DNA from: an uncultured Clostridia bacterium
Lineage (GTDB): Bacteria; Bacillota; Clostridia; TANB77; CAG-508
Assembly (NCBI GenBank): GCA_934167755.1
Contig: CAKPLT010000011.1
Span: 1 to 64,000, forward strand
Direction of reading: 5' to 3'
DNA length: 64,000 bases
Shown here: positions 17,412 through 27,000 of the stretch, in pieces
Layout of the letters: every line of letters begins with the position of its first letter
Numbering within the stretch: position 1 is the first letter of the stretch
Translations under genes and position numbers: made by a program
Notes under the pieces: model-generated
What the model saw: only the letters and a program-made list of their open reading frames with translations
What the model was told of the DNA's origin: nothing
The model's database searches: none

Positions 17412-18554
17412 ATGGAAAATATAGTATTACCTAACTATGAAAATTGCATACTAAATACAATAACATCAGTATTAAAATATTACAAAGTAGATACAAAACA
17501 CAAAAGCTTAGAAAAATTAGACGAGATTTTAAAAGAAAAATATAGAAATATAGTATTTATAATTTTGGATGGTATGGGGGAACACATTTTAACGCCAGTT
17601 TCACCTGATGGTTTTTTAAAAAAATATGAAATTCAAAAGGTTACATCAGTATATCCATCAACTACAACTGCAGCATTAACAACATATTATGCTGGGAAAC
17701 CACCATTTGAAACTGGATGGATAGCATGGTCACAATATTTTAAAGAATATGGAAGAGCAGTAGATATGTTATCACATATAGAATCATATAATCATGACTC
17801 ATTAAAACATACAAGAGAAGATGTATTTAAAACAGTTATGAATTATAAAACTATTTTTGAGCAGATAGAAGAAAATGCTAATATAAAGGCATATGAAATA
17901 ATGCCAACATATTCAGACAGAAGAGCCAAAAGAACCATAAAAGCAGACTCTATAGATGAAATTATAGAAAATATAGAAATGTTAGTGAAAAATCCAGAAG
18001 AGAAATTTATTATGGCTTATTCTGATAATCCAGATGGAATATTACATAAATATGGAACTAATTCTAAGGAGGCATATAATTTCATAAAAGAAACTGAAAA
18101 CAAATTAAAAGAAATGTGTGAAAAATTACCAGATGATACAATTGTAATAATATCAGCGGACCATGGACATAAAAACATAGAAAAAGCATATAGCATATTG
18201 GATTATCAAGATTTACAAGAATGCTTTATAATGCCACCAGCTTTAGAATCAAGATGTTTAACTTTCTGGATAAAACCAGGTATGAATGAAGTTTTTGAAA
18301 AAAAATTTAATGAGAAGTTTAAAGAAAAGTTTTGGCTAATGACAAAAGAGGAATTTTTAAATAAAAATATGCTAGGGTTTGGAGAAAAGCATAGAAAAAT
18401 TGATGACTTTTTGGGAGATTATATTGCTTTATCAATTAGTAATGAAATAATAGTATTAGAAACATTATTAGCTCCTGGAAAAGAAGTGAAAAAATCAACA
18501 CATTGCGGTTTAACAAAAGAAGAAATGGAAGTGCCGGTTATAGTTATAAAGTAA
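17412..18554 (+). CDS. Alkaline phosphatase superfamily nucleotide pyrophosphatase/phosphodiesterase-like protein
   Basis: The 380-residue protein has the metal-site pattern of the alkaline phosphatase superfamily. The first metal Asp lies in FIILDGMGEH, the nucleophile Thr in SVYPSTTTAALTTYYAG, later ligands in YSDNPDGILHKYG and in ISADHGHK, and a final His near the end (STHCG). It would hydrolyse a phosphodiester, pyrophosphate or phosphomonoester; the substrate is unknown. I start at the ATG at 17412, not at the TTG at 17376. A promoter fits TTGAAA (17359-17364), 17 bases, TATAAT (17382-17387). No signal peptide is seen, so it is probably cytoplasmic. Confidence 0.85.
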   Translation: MENIVLPNYENCILNTITSVLKYYKVDTKHKSLEKLDEILKEKYRNIVFIILDGMGEHILTPVSPDGFLKKYEIQKVTSVYPSTTTAALTTYYAGKPPFETGWIAWSQYFKEYGRAVDMLSHIESYNHDSLKHTREDVFKTVMNYKTIFEQIEENANIKAYEIMPTYSDRRAKRTIKADSIDEIIENIEMLVKNPEEKFIMAYSDNPDGILHKYGTNSKEAYNFIKETENKLKEMCEKLPDDTIVIISADHGHKNIEKAYSILDYQDLQECFIMPPALESRCLTFWIKPGMNEVFEKKFNEKFKEKFWLMTKEEFLNKNMLGFGEKHRKIDDFLGDYIALSISNEIIVLETLLAPGKEVKKSTHCGLTKEEMEVPVIVIK

Positions 18555-18585
18555 CTAAAGTTTTATACTTTAGTTATTTTTTTTT
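18553..18585 (+). terminator. Intrinsic terminator
   Basis: A perfect 9-bp stem AACTAAAGT / ACTTTAGTT with loop TTTAT starts in the stop codon and ends in nine T (18577-18585). Confidence 0.95.
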
Positions 18586-18627
18586 GAACTAATTCATAAG
18601 ATTAAACAAAAAGACGGAGGAATTGAA

Positions 18628-19437
18628 ATGATTAATAAGAAAGAAAAAGCTCAAGTTTTAATTGTAATAGGAGGAGCATTAATTATACTATTAATATGTT
18701 TAATACAAGTGAAATTTCAAGGAGTAGTTTTTACTAGTGCAAGAACACAAGAAAATGAAACAATGGGATGGGGAATAAAAAGAGCAAATAATAATGTACA
18801 ACCAGATGTTGGTGAAAATAACAGACAATTGCTAGAAGCAAATGGAGGAATTTGTTTAGGAAAAGACATAGATAAAGTAATATATCTTACATTTGATGAG
18901 GGATATGAGGCTGGATATACAGAAAAAATATTAAACATATTAAAAGAAAATAACATTAAAGCAACATTTTTTATAACATCACATTATCTAAATACGGCAT
19001 CAGATTTAGTAGAAAGGATGATAAACGAGGGACACATAGTAGGAAACCATACAGTGAATCACAAAAGTATGCCAAGTATTTCTAATGATGAAATAGAAAA
19101 AGAAATAATGAAACTTCATCAAGCTGTAATGGAAAAATTTAATTATGAAATGAAATATATGCGTCCACCAAAAGGTGAATTTAATGAAAGAACATTAAAG
19201 AAAACATCAGAATTAGGATATAAAACTGTAATGTGGAGCTTTGCATATTTTGATTGGGATGAGAAAAAACAACCATCATTAGAAGAAAGTAAAAAGATGA
19301 TTATTAACAACCTACACTGTGGAGAAATAATGTTATTACATCCTAATTCAAAAACAAATTCAGAAGTTTTAGATAGCATCATAAAAGAGGCAAAAGAACA
19401 AGGATATGAATTTAAACTTTTAGACGAATTTAAATAA
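18628..19437 (+). CDS. PdaA-like polysaccharide deacetylase (spore cortex delta-lactam type)
   Basis: The 269-residue protein has an N-terminal membrane segment (residues 10-28) and a NodB-type deacetylase domain. Its motifs are TFDEGYEAGYT (catalytic acidic residue), NHTVNHKSMP with the metal His pair, and FRPP-like YMRPPKGEFNE; MLLHP carries the last catalytic His. The pattern WGIKR plus a TFDxGYExGYT motif matches PdaA-type enzymes, which remove acetyl groups from muramic acid to make the delta-lactam of spore cortex. The next genes, yqfC and yqfD, are sporulation genes, which supports this. The stop codon overlaps an upstream ATG of the yqfC frame by one base. Confidence 0.87.
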   Translation: MINKKEKAQVLIVIGGALIILLICLIQVKFQGVVFTSARTQENETMGWGIKRANNNVQPDVGENNRQLLEANGGICLGKDIDKVIYLTFDEGYEAGYTEKILNILKENNIKATFFITSHYLNTASDLVERMINEGHIVGNHTVNHKSMPSISNDEIEKEIMKLHQAVMEKFNYEMKYMRPPKGEFNERTLKKTSELGYKTVMWSFAYFDWDEKKQPSLEESKKMIINNLHCGEIMLLHPNSKTNSEVLDSIIKEAKEQGYEFKLLDEFK

Positions 19438-19454
19438 TGAAACAAGGAGCGAAT

Positions 19455-19736
19455 ATGAAAAAGAAAAGATTAGATAAAATTTTAGAAATTCCACAAGAAG
19501 TTTATACAAATATGCCTAAAATAACCATTACAGGCTTTAATGAAATAATATTAGAAAACTACAAAGGAATATTAGAATATGAGGAATTTTTTGCAAGTAT
19601 AAGTACATATATCGGAATAGTGAATATAAATGGATATAATATTAATTTAGAAAAAATGACAAATGATGATATAAAAATAACAGGTAAAATTGAAAGTGTT
19701 GAATTGGAGAGAACAGAGGATCAAATTTCATATTGA
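19455..19736 (+). CDS. yqfC: Sporulation protein YqfC
   Basis: This 93-residue protein matches YqfC, a small sporulation protein of unknown biochemistry found next to yqfD in spore-formers. It shows the pattern LEIPQEVYTNMPKITITGFNE, then ENYKGILEYEE and the VNINGYNI segment. I start at the ATG at 19455 behind AAGGAG rather than at 19437. yqfD follows after 9 bases with its own GGAGG, so they form one operon with the PdaA-like gene. In Bacillus the pair is under the mother-cell sigma factor; no promoter of that type could be confirmed here. Confidence 0.9.
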   Translation: MKKKRLDKILEIPQEVYTNMPKITITGFNEIILENYKGILEYEEFFASISTYIGIVNINGYNINLEKMTNDDIKITGKIESVELERTEDQISY

Positions 19737-19745
19737 GGAGGAATT

Positions 19746-20958
19746 ATGGCAATTAAAATTTTATTAAAATACATATTAGGCTATGTAAGAATAACTGTAG
19801 AAGGATATTATATAGAAAGATTTATAAATATATGTACAACAAATAAAATATTAATATGGAATTTAAAGCGAGAAAAAGGAGTTAAACTACATTTAAATAT
19901 TGGAATACAAGACTTTTATCATACTGTTAAAATAGCAAAAAAATTAAAATGCAAAATAAAAATAGAACGAAAAAGAGGAATACCATTTATAATAAATAAA
20001 TATAGAAAAAGAAAAGTGTTTTTAATATCATTAATAATAATTTTAGTTGCATTATATGTAAGTTCAAATTATGTTTGGAATATAGAAGTTCAGGTAGAAG
20101 ATAATTTAAAATTGGAAAATATAGAAAATGACATTCAAGAAGTTGGATTAAAAACTGGAATGAAGAAAAGTAAAGTAAATGTTGAAGAAATAGTAAACAA
20201 AATAAGATTAAAAAGAAATGACATTTCGTGGATCGGAATTAATTTAGATGGAACTAATGCAATAGTAAAAGTAGTAAAAGCAAAAGAAGCACCTGAAATA
20301 ATAGATGAAAAAGAAATTACCAATATTGTAGCAAAAAAGGCAGGGACAATAACTCAGATTATAGCTCAAAATGGAACAGCACAAGTCAAAGTTGGAGACA
20401 GTGTAGAAGCAGGTCAGATTCTTATTCAAGGAACAATGGAAGGAAAATATACAGGAATAAGATATGTACATAGTTTAGGAGAGGTAAAAGCAATTGTACA
20501 ATATACAAAAACAGTTCAAAATCCGTTAAAAGAAGAACGAAATGTCGAAACAGGAAACAAAGAAACGAAATATAAAATAAAATTTAACAAATTTCAAATA
20601 AATTTTTACAAAACCCTTTCAAAATTCAAAATTTATGATACAATAGAAGAAGAAAAAAAGTTTAGGATATTTTCAAACTTATATTTACCAATTTCTGTAA
20701 CTAAAATAACTAATATGGAATTGGAAAATAATATAAAACAATACACTTTAGAAGAAGCAACTGAGAAAGGGACAAAGCAATTAGAAAAGCAAATAGAAGC
20801 TGAAATTGAAGAAAAACAAAATATACTTCGGAAAAAATGCCAATGTGACAGAAACAGAAGAATATGTAGAAGTAAGTGTAACATATGAAGTTATTGAAAA
20901 TATAGGAATGCAGGAAAAAATAAATAAAATAAATGAACAGACAGATGAAATACAATAA
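19746..20958 (+). pseudogene. yqfD: Sporulation protein YqfD, interrupted by a frameshift near the 3' end
   Basis: YqfD is a membrane-anchored sporulation protein (SpoIV-stage family) with one central transmembrane segment, here at about residues 93-112. The main frame reads well up to about 20830 and then ends at 20888 after a nonsense tail (KKCQCDRNRR). The expected C-terminus (NVTETEEYVEVSVTYEVIEN) is present in the +1 frame and ends with TAA at 20956-20958. Removing one A from the run of six at 20832-20837 restores a continuous protein. This may be an assembly or sequencing error in a homopolymer, a true mutation, or, less likely, slippage. Upstream it is coupled to yqfC. Confidence 0.85.
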
Positions 20959-20995
20959 TATGCCTGCCTACCAAGAACTTGGAAAGGATGGAAAA

Positions 20996-22210
20996 ATGGA
21001 AGAGAGAAGTTTAAGAGTAGTAGGAACAGACAAAACCTTTTTTAATAAATTAACAAATACATTAACAAAATTATTAATACCAACACAAATAGGCATAAAT
21101 GGAATGAGAATCAGTATGAAAAGAAATGCATTAATTAAGGCATATGAAAATTCAAAAGAAAACACAAATAAAAAAGATGAAACAGAAAAAAAATATGAAG
21201 ATGCGTATACTACTTATTTGGAATCACTAGATAAATATGTGTTAGATACAATATACAAAAAAGTGAAAAATCAAACAGCGACACAATTAGAAAGTATGGC
21301 ATTATCACAATATTATGGAATAGTGCAATTAAAACAAAGCGAATATACAGAATACAAGTATAGAAAGCAAAAATATTTATTAGAATTAGATAAAGAAACT
21401 GTAATGAATTCAGGAAAACAAAAGATAATTGATAAATATCAAGAATTTTACATATCAAAACAAGACTCATTATACAAAGGAATATTAAAAAATTATTCAG
21501 TAAAATTAGCAGATACAACGAATGTATATGACTCAACAAAAGACTGGATATATATGAAGATATTTGAAACACTTGAAGACTATATAAAAAATATATTACC
21601 ATTAAAGATAAATGACCCAAAACTAGAAAAAGTAGTAAAAGATTATGAAAAGTATGAAAAATTTACAGTAGGAAAATTAGATGCTAGAGACAATATTGAA
21701 AAAAATATGATATTACTAGGGATTAGCAGAAACTTATTTACACATAGTTTACCACTTGTTGTTGCTGAACAATGCTATATGAAATTATTAAAAGATGCAA
21801 GATGCTTAATACAAGACACAAAAATAGCAGCAAAAAGAGAAAAAGCGTATACAATGTTATTAAACTTAATGGAAGATTACAATATAAGATTATTAGCAAC
21901 AAAAGTATATTGGGACAATTCAAAAGAAAGAGAACAATTTAAAACATTTTATGAAAAATATAAAGATATAGAAAAACTAAAAGAAATAGATTTTTTAGAA
22001 TATGTAAAACAAAAAGAAATATTATTTATGAAAGAAGACATAAATAACATTAAAAATGATAAAACAGATTATAGCAGACTAATAAAATACTATAAAAGAA
22101 AATTAGTAGATTATGATGTAATGAAAGAAATAAAAGATTGTAAAACCGAAAATAAAAAATATGTTAAAAAGAAAATTAGCACCATAATGAAAGAATATGC
22201 TAGTGCATAG
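20996..22210 (+). CDS. Conserved-looking protein of unknown function between yqfD and ybeY
   Basis: I do not recognise this 404-residue protein. It is hydrophilic, rich in Lys, Glu and Tyr, largely helical, with no signal peptide or transmembrane segment; a weakly hydrophobic patch occurs at LFTHSLPLVVAEQCY. Two or three short Cys residues occur but no metal motif. I start at the ATG at 20996 behind AAAGGATGG; the earlier start at 20933 would overlap the restored yqfD. In many Firmicutes phoH lies at this place between yqfD and ybeY; this protein lacks the P-loop of PhoH. Being in the same operon, it may be a sporulation or RNA-related protein, but this is only inference. Confidence 0.65.
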   Translation: MEERSLRVVGTDKTFFNKLTNTLTKLLIPTQIGINGMRISMKRNALIKAYENSKENTNKKDETEKKYEDAYTTYLESLDKYVLDTIYKKVKNQTATQLESMALSQYYGIVQLKQSEYTEYKYRKQKYLLELDKETVMNSGKQKIIDKYQEFYISKQDSLYKGILKNYSVKLADTTNVYDSTKDWIYMKIFETLEDYIKNILPLKINDPKLEKVVKDYEKYEKFTVGKLDARDNIEKNMILLGISRNLFTHSLPLVVAEQCYMKLLKDARCLIQDTKIAAKREKAYTMLLNLMEDYNIRLLATKVYWDNSKEREQFKTFYEKYKDIEKLKEIDFLEYVKQKEILFMKEDINNIKNDKTDYSRLIKYYKRKLVDYDVMKEIKDCKTENKKYVKKKISTIMKEYASA

Positions 22211-22241
22211 AAACAACAAAAAATGAAAGATGTGAGGGAAA

Positions 22242-22727
22242 ATGTATCAATTAGAATATTTAGATTTAGAAGCAAATGATAAATATGAAAAAATAATAAA
22301 AAAAGTAATAGAACAATGTTTTAAAGAAGAAAAAATTGAAAACTCAAAATTATATATAAGCATAACATTAACAAATCCTGAGCATATTCATAAAATAAAT
22401 AAACAATATAGAAATGTAGATAGGGAAACTGATGTCCTATCATTTCCTATGTTCGAAAAAAATGAAATTGATGAAAAAATAAAAAATAATGATTTTGAAC
22501 ATGAAGATGTATTAGGAGATATAGTAATTTCAATAGAAAAAGTAGAAGAGCAAGCACAAGAATATGGACATAGTTTTGAAAGAGAATTTGCATATATGTT
22601 AGTACATGGTTTTTATCACTTGATGGGATATGATCATATAGAAAATGATGATAAAGTTGTTATGAGAAAAAAGGAAGAAATAGTATTAAACAAATTAGGG
22701 ATAACACGAGACGAACTTGAACAATAA
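22242..22727 (+). CDS. ybeY: Endoribonuclease YbeY, rRNA maturation factor
   Basis: YbeY is a zinc-dependent RNase that takes part in 16S rRNA 3' processing and ribosome quality control. The 161-residue protein has the conserved pattern NKQYRNVDRETDVLSFP, then the zinc motif HGFYHLMGYDH with its three His. The size is normal. GAGGG precedes the ATG. It follows the unknown 404-residue gene by 31 bases and belongs to the yqfC-yqfD operon arrangement common in Firmicutes. Confidence 0.97.
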   Translation: MYQLEYLDLEANDKYEKIIKKVIEQCFKEEKIENSKLYISITLTNPEHIHKINKQYRNVDRETDVLSFPMFEKNEIDEKIKNNDFEHEDVLGDIVISIEKVEEQAQEYGHSFEREFAYMLVHGFYHLMGYDHIENDDKVVMRKKEEIVLNKLGITRDELEQ

Positions 22728-22759
22728 GTTTCTCTAATATAGGAAGGATGGAATTGCCA

Positions 22760-23869
22760 ATGAAAAATAAAAAAAATATAATTTTATTAGTGATTTTAGT
22801 AGCACTAGTAATAGTAGCAGGAGGACTTCTTATATACAAAATTAAAATGAGAGAGACAGTCGAACAAGTAAGTGGAATAGAAGATAGTAATAATAAAAAG
22901 GAAGAAAATGATACACTAGTTGTAAAACCAAAACAAATAAAAACATTTAATGGAACAGATAGAGCAATAGCTATAATGATAGACAACCACTCAGGGGCAT
23001 GGCCACAGGCTAATTTAAATAAAGCATATATTGTATATGAAATAGTAGTTGAAGGTGGAGAGACAAGATTGATGGCAGTTTTTAAAGGACAAAATTTAGA
23101 AAAAATAGGTCCAGTAAGAAGCTCAAGACACTACTTTCTTGACTATGCTTTAGAAAATGATGCAATATATGTACACCATGGATGGAGTCCGCAAGCCCAA
23201 AGTGATATATTAAGTTTGGGAGTAAACAATATAAATGGAATACAAGAAAGTTCATCAGACTTTTGGAGAGTAAAAGACAAATCTGCACCTCATAATTTAT
23301 TTACATCAACAGAAAGTATTTTAAAAATTGCAAAAAGAAAAAATTATTCAATAACATCAGATAAAAAAAGTGTATTAAATTATGTTGCAGATGAAATTGA
23401 ATTAGATAAAAAATACACTAACATTACTAATACAACAACAGAGATAGTTGAGAGTAATAAACAAAGTTCTGTAATAGCTACTAAAGTAACAATTCCACAT
23501 TCAAATCTTCAAACTGTGAAATATGAGTATGATACAAATACAAAGACATATAAAAGATATGCTAGAAATAAACTTCAAACAGATTATATTACAGGAGAAC
23601 CTATTACAACGAAAAATATAATTATAACTATGTGTGACAATTATACATTAGAAGATAAAGAAAACAAAGGTAGACAAGGACTAAAAAATATAGGAACATT
23701 TGATGGATATTATATTACTAATGGACAAGCAATAAAAATAAAATGTATTAAATCTGATAGGAAGGAACAAACAATTTATAAAGACTTAGAAGGTAAAGAA
23801 ATAGAAGTTAATGATGGAAATACATTTATAAATATTTGTCCAACAGATGCAAAAGTTGTGATTGAATAA
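22760..23869 (+). CDS. DUF3048 (YerB-like) membrane-anchored protein
   Basis: The 369-residue protein has an N-terminal membrane segment (about residues 6-26) and an extracytoplasmic DUF3048 region. Its characteristic motifs are AIAIMIDNHSGAWPQANL, YEIVVEGGETRLMAVF and KIGPVRSSRHYFLD, with DYALENDAIYVHHGWSPQ. B. subtilis YerB is a lipoprotein; here there is no lipobox, so it is anchored by the TM segment. The biochemical function of the family is not known to me. I prefer the ATG at 22760, since the ribosome binding site AGGAAGG touches the ATG at 22748. Confidence 0.87.
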   Translation: MKNKKNIILLVILVALVIVAGGLLIYKIKMRETVEQVSGIEDSNNKKEENDTLVVKPKQIKTFNGTDRAIAIMIDNHSGAWPQANLNKAYIVYEIVVEGGETRLMAVFKGQNLEKIGPVRSSRHYFLDYALENDAIYVHHGWSPQAQSDILSLGVNNINGIQESSSDFWRVKDKSAPHNLFTSTESILKIAKRKNYSITSDKKSVLNYVADEIELDKKYTNITNTTTEIVESNKQSSVIATKVTIPHSNLQTVKYEYDTNTKTYKRYARNKLQTDYITGEPITTKNIIITMCDNYTLEDKENKGRQGLKNIGTFDGYYITNGQAIKIKCIKSDRKEQTIYKDLEGKEIEVNDGNTFINICPTDAKVVIE

Positions 23870-23916
23870 GAATTATTCATATTTAAAGGTTTTTATGATA
23901 TTAATATAAGAAAAAA

Positions 23917-23942
23917 GCAACTCAATATTGGGTTGTTTTTTA
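23917..23942 (+). terminator. Intrinsic terminator
   Basis: CAACTCAA (23918-23925) pairs with TTGGGTTG (23928-23935), extended by A/T pairs, with a T-run to 23942. Confidence 0.85.
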
Positions 23943-24004
23943 TATGTAAATATAGTATTATAATGTATAATAAATATGTATTTTGAGTTGAAAAAGGAAG
24001 TTTT

Positions 24005-27000
24005 ATGGAAAAAATATTTGATATAGAGAAATTTAATTTAATAAGTGATGATGAAAATTATTATTTTTTTAGATCTTTAGAGCCAGGTGATATAAAAGAT
24101 TTAGAAAAAGGTATTATTAAAGAAGGAGAAAAATATAAAAGGATCAGAACAGATAGAGAAAGATGGGAAGAAACACACCAAGAAAAGCCAAGATGGAATG
24201 CAGATAGTACTATAACATTAGAAGAGATATTTAATCATATAAAAATGCATTATAGTTTACAAACAAATTGTATATCATTATCAAGTAATGCAAATGTAGT
24301 TAGAACATATGAAGAAGCATTTAGTGATAAATATGTTATGATAAAAGTTCCTAAAAAAGAAATGGGAGAAAAAGTATTTTATGCTGGACAATATATGCTA
24401 GGCGAGATTGATAAACAAATAGAACAAAGAATTGCAGAAGGCGGAATTTCTGAAAATGTATTAAAAGACTTACGAAAAATAGACAAAGCTAAAACTTCTG
24501 ATGAAATTAAAGAACTAATAAAAAGAAAATATAAAACACTACAGAAATTAAATAAAAATAAAGCACATCCAAGAAAGGGAATAACATATAAATCACCACA
24601 AGCAAGAATAAGTAGTTGGCAATCATTAAATGAAGATCAGACACTAGAAAAAAATAAGATAGTTGCAAAATTAACAGTATTGGAACATAAAAAACTAATT
24701 AAACCATTTATGCCACATTCAGCTAATAATAATTTATTAATACAAACTATAGGTAGTGCATTTGCATCAAGTGAACAAATATATTATGGTGATATTGAAG
24801 GAGATAGAATTAAAGATGTTTCTAAAGAAATAGTAGATATGTTTGGATTGCTACAACAAGTTGAAGGACAAAATAAAAAAACAGTAGATGAACTAAAAAG
24901 AGAGTTAATTCATTTCGTAAATGAAGGCAAAAAGATAGATATACCAAAAGATAGCATATTAAAAAATAAAACACAAGTTAGAGAAGATATTTCGATAGAA
25001 GAAATGTATAAATTAACAGGAGGAAAAGTGGAATATGGACAAGCTAATTCTATTGTAAAAAATATATTTTATTTAGCAAAAGGACAATTATCAGCAAGAG
25101 TATTAGCTGACAAACTAAGAAAAATAACTAGTAATGATTCTAAATATGAAGAAATAATTAAATATATAAAAGAAAATGAATTTCAGATAGAGCCAAAAAT
25201 ATCAACAAGATTAAGTAATAAAGGTTATAAGTTAAGTGAATCTGTCAATTTGAATTTGAATCAAAATGAAATAGAATTGGCAGAGCAAGTAAAAAAACTT
25301 TCAGACGAAGAACAGGAAAAAATAATACAAAGTAGAGGATTATCAAATGTTCAAGGGATAATGACTAACAATTTTTCAAAGTTACAAAATGATGACAAAA
25401 TATCAAAAGAAAGATATTACGCAGAAGCAATATTTTCTATGTATGATTGGAAAAAGATTGGGATAGAAGAGTTTTCAATTGCAGAAAGAGAAAACTTAAT
25501 TCAAAAAATACAGGAAAAAGATTGTGTAAATTTGTATAAAAAATTAGAGCAAAGTGGAATTAAAAGAATTGATATACCAACAGTTTTATTAAATATAATA
25601 ACAGGAAAAAAAGATGGATTAAAAGAAGAACTTTCGATAGAAAGAGTAGAAAGATTTTTAGGATATTATGATATACCCAATACTAGAATACAATTAAGGC
25701 CATATCAACAAAGAGCAACAGAAAGAACTGATGAAATACTTGAAGAAAGCAGATTTGCTTCAGTAATTTTACCAACAGGTGGAGGAAAAAGTTTTGTAGG
25801 ATTAGACCAATTAATGAAACATAAAGATGAGAAAATGTTATATTTAGCACCTCAAAATGAAATATTAGAGCAAATGAAGGATTATATAATGAAATATATA
25901 CATGGTCCTGTAAATACTTTAGGAAAAAGTAAAGATGAAATAGTTGCAAATATATTTCAAAATATAAAATTTACAACATATCCAAGTTTGCTTTCAAAAG
26001 AAGGAGAAGAAGTATTAAAAGAGCAATATGATTTTATAATTTTAGATGAATTACATAGAACTGGTGCATCAGAGTGGGGAGACAGCTTAAACACATTATT
26101 AGACAATCAATCAAAAACAACAAAGGTATTAGGAATAACAGCAACTCCAAGAAGAGATGCTGATGGAAAAAATATGGCTAATGAAATTGCAGAAAGATTA
26201 GGATATACCAATAAAGAAGCTATTAGTGGAAAGCATATTGCCATGAATTTAAGTTTAACAAATGCAACAAGATTGAAGCTAGTTGTAAACCCTAAATTAG
26301 TTAGTTGTGAATATTCATTGAAAACAGATGGAAGCTTAGAGAGATTAGAAGAAAAAATTAATCAAATAGAAGATGTTAAAATAAGAAATGAAAGACTTGA
26401 AAAATATGAAATATTAAGAAGAAACTTGGATAGTGCGAAGGGAATTGCTAATATATTACAAGCAAATGTAAAAAAAGGTGGAAAATATATAGTATTTTTA
26501 CCAATGGCAGAAGACATTGAAGATGAAGATGGAAATGTAATTGGAAGAAAGAAAGGAAAAGATAAAATAAATTACTATAAAAAACAAATAGAAAAATATT
26601 TTGATGGGTCAGAAATAACCCCAAGTTTCCACTCAATGCTTGGAGAATATGGAGATAAATCTAATGAAAAAAGATTAGAAGAATTTCAAAATAGAAATAC
26701 TGATTGTACAGAATTTTTGTTAGTAATGAACAAAGCAAATGAGGGTCTTCATTTAGAAAAATTAGACGGTATAATATGGCTTAGACCTATGTCAGAAAAT
26801 TCTAGAATATTATACTTGCAACAATTAGGTAGAATAATTTATTCAGAAGACCCAGATAACCCAACAAAAGATGAAGATAGACCAGTTGTGATAGATTTAG
26901 CAAATAATACGATAAAAGTTAATTGGGAAGATGAGAATACAGAACAAGATGATATTGAATTGATGAATATTATTATTGATTGGATAAGAAAACATAATGA

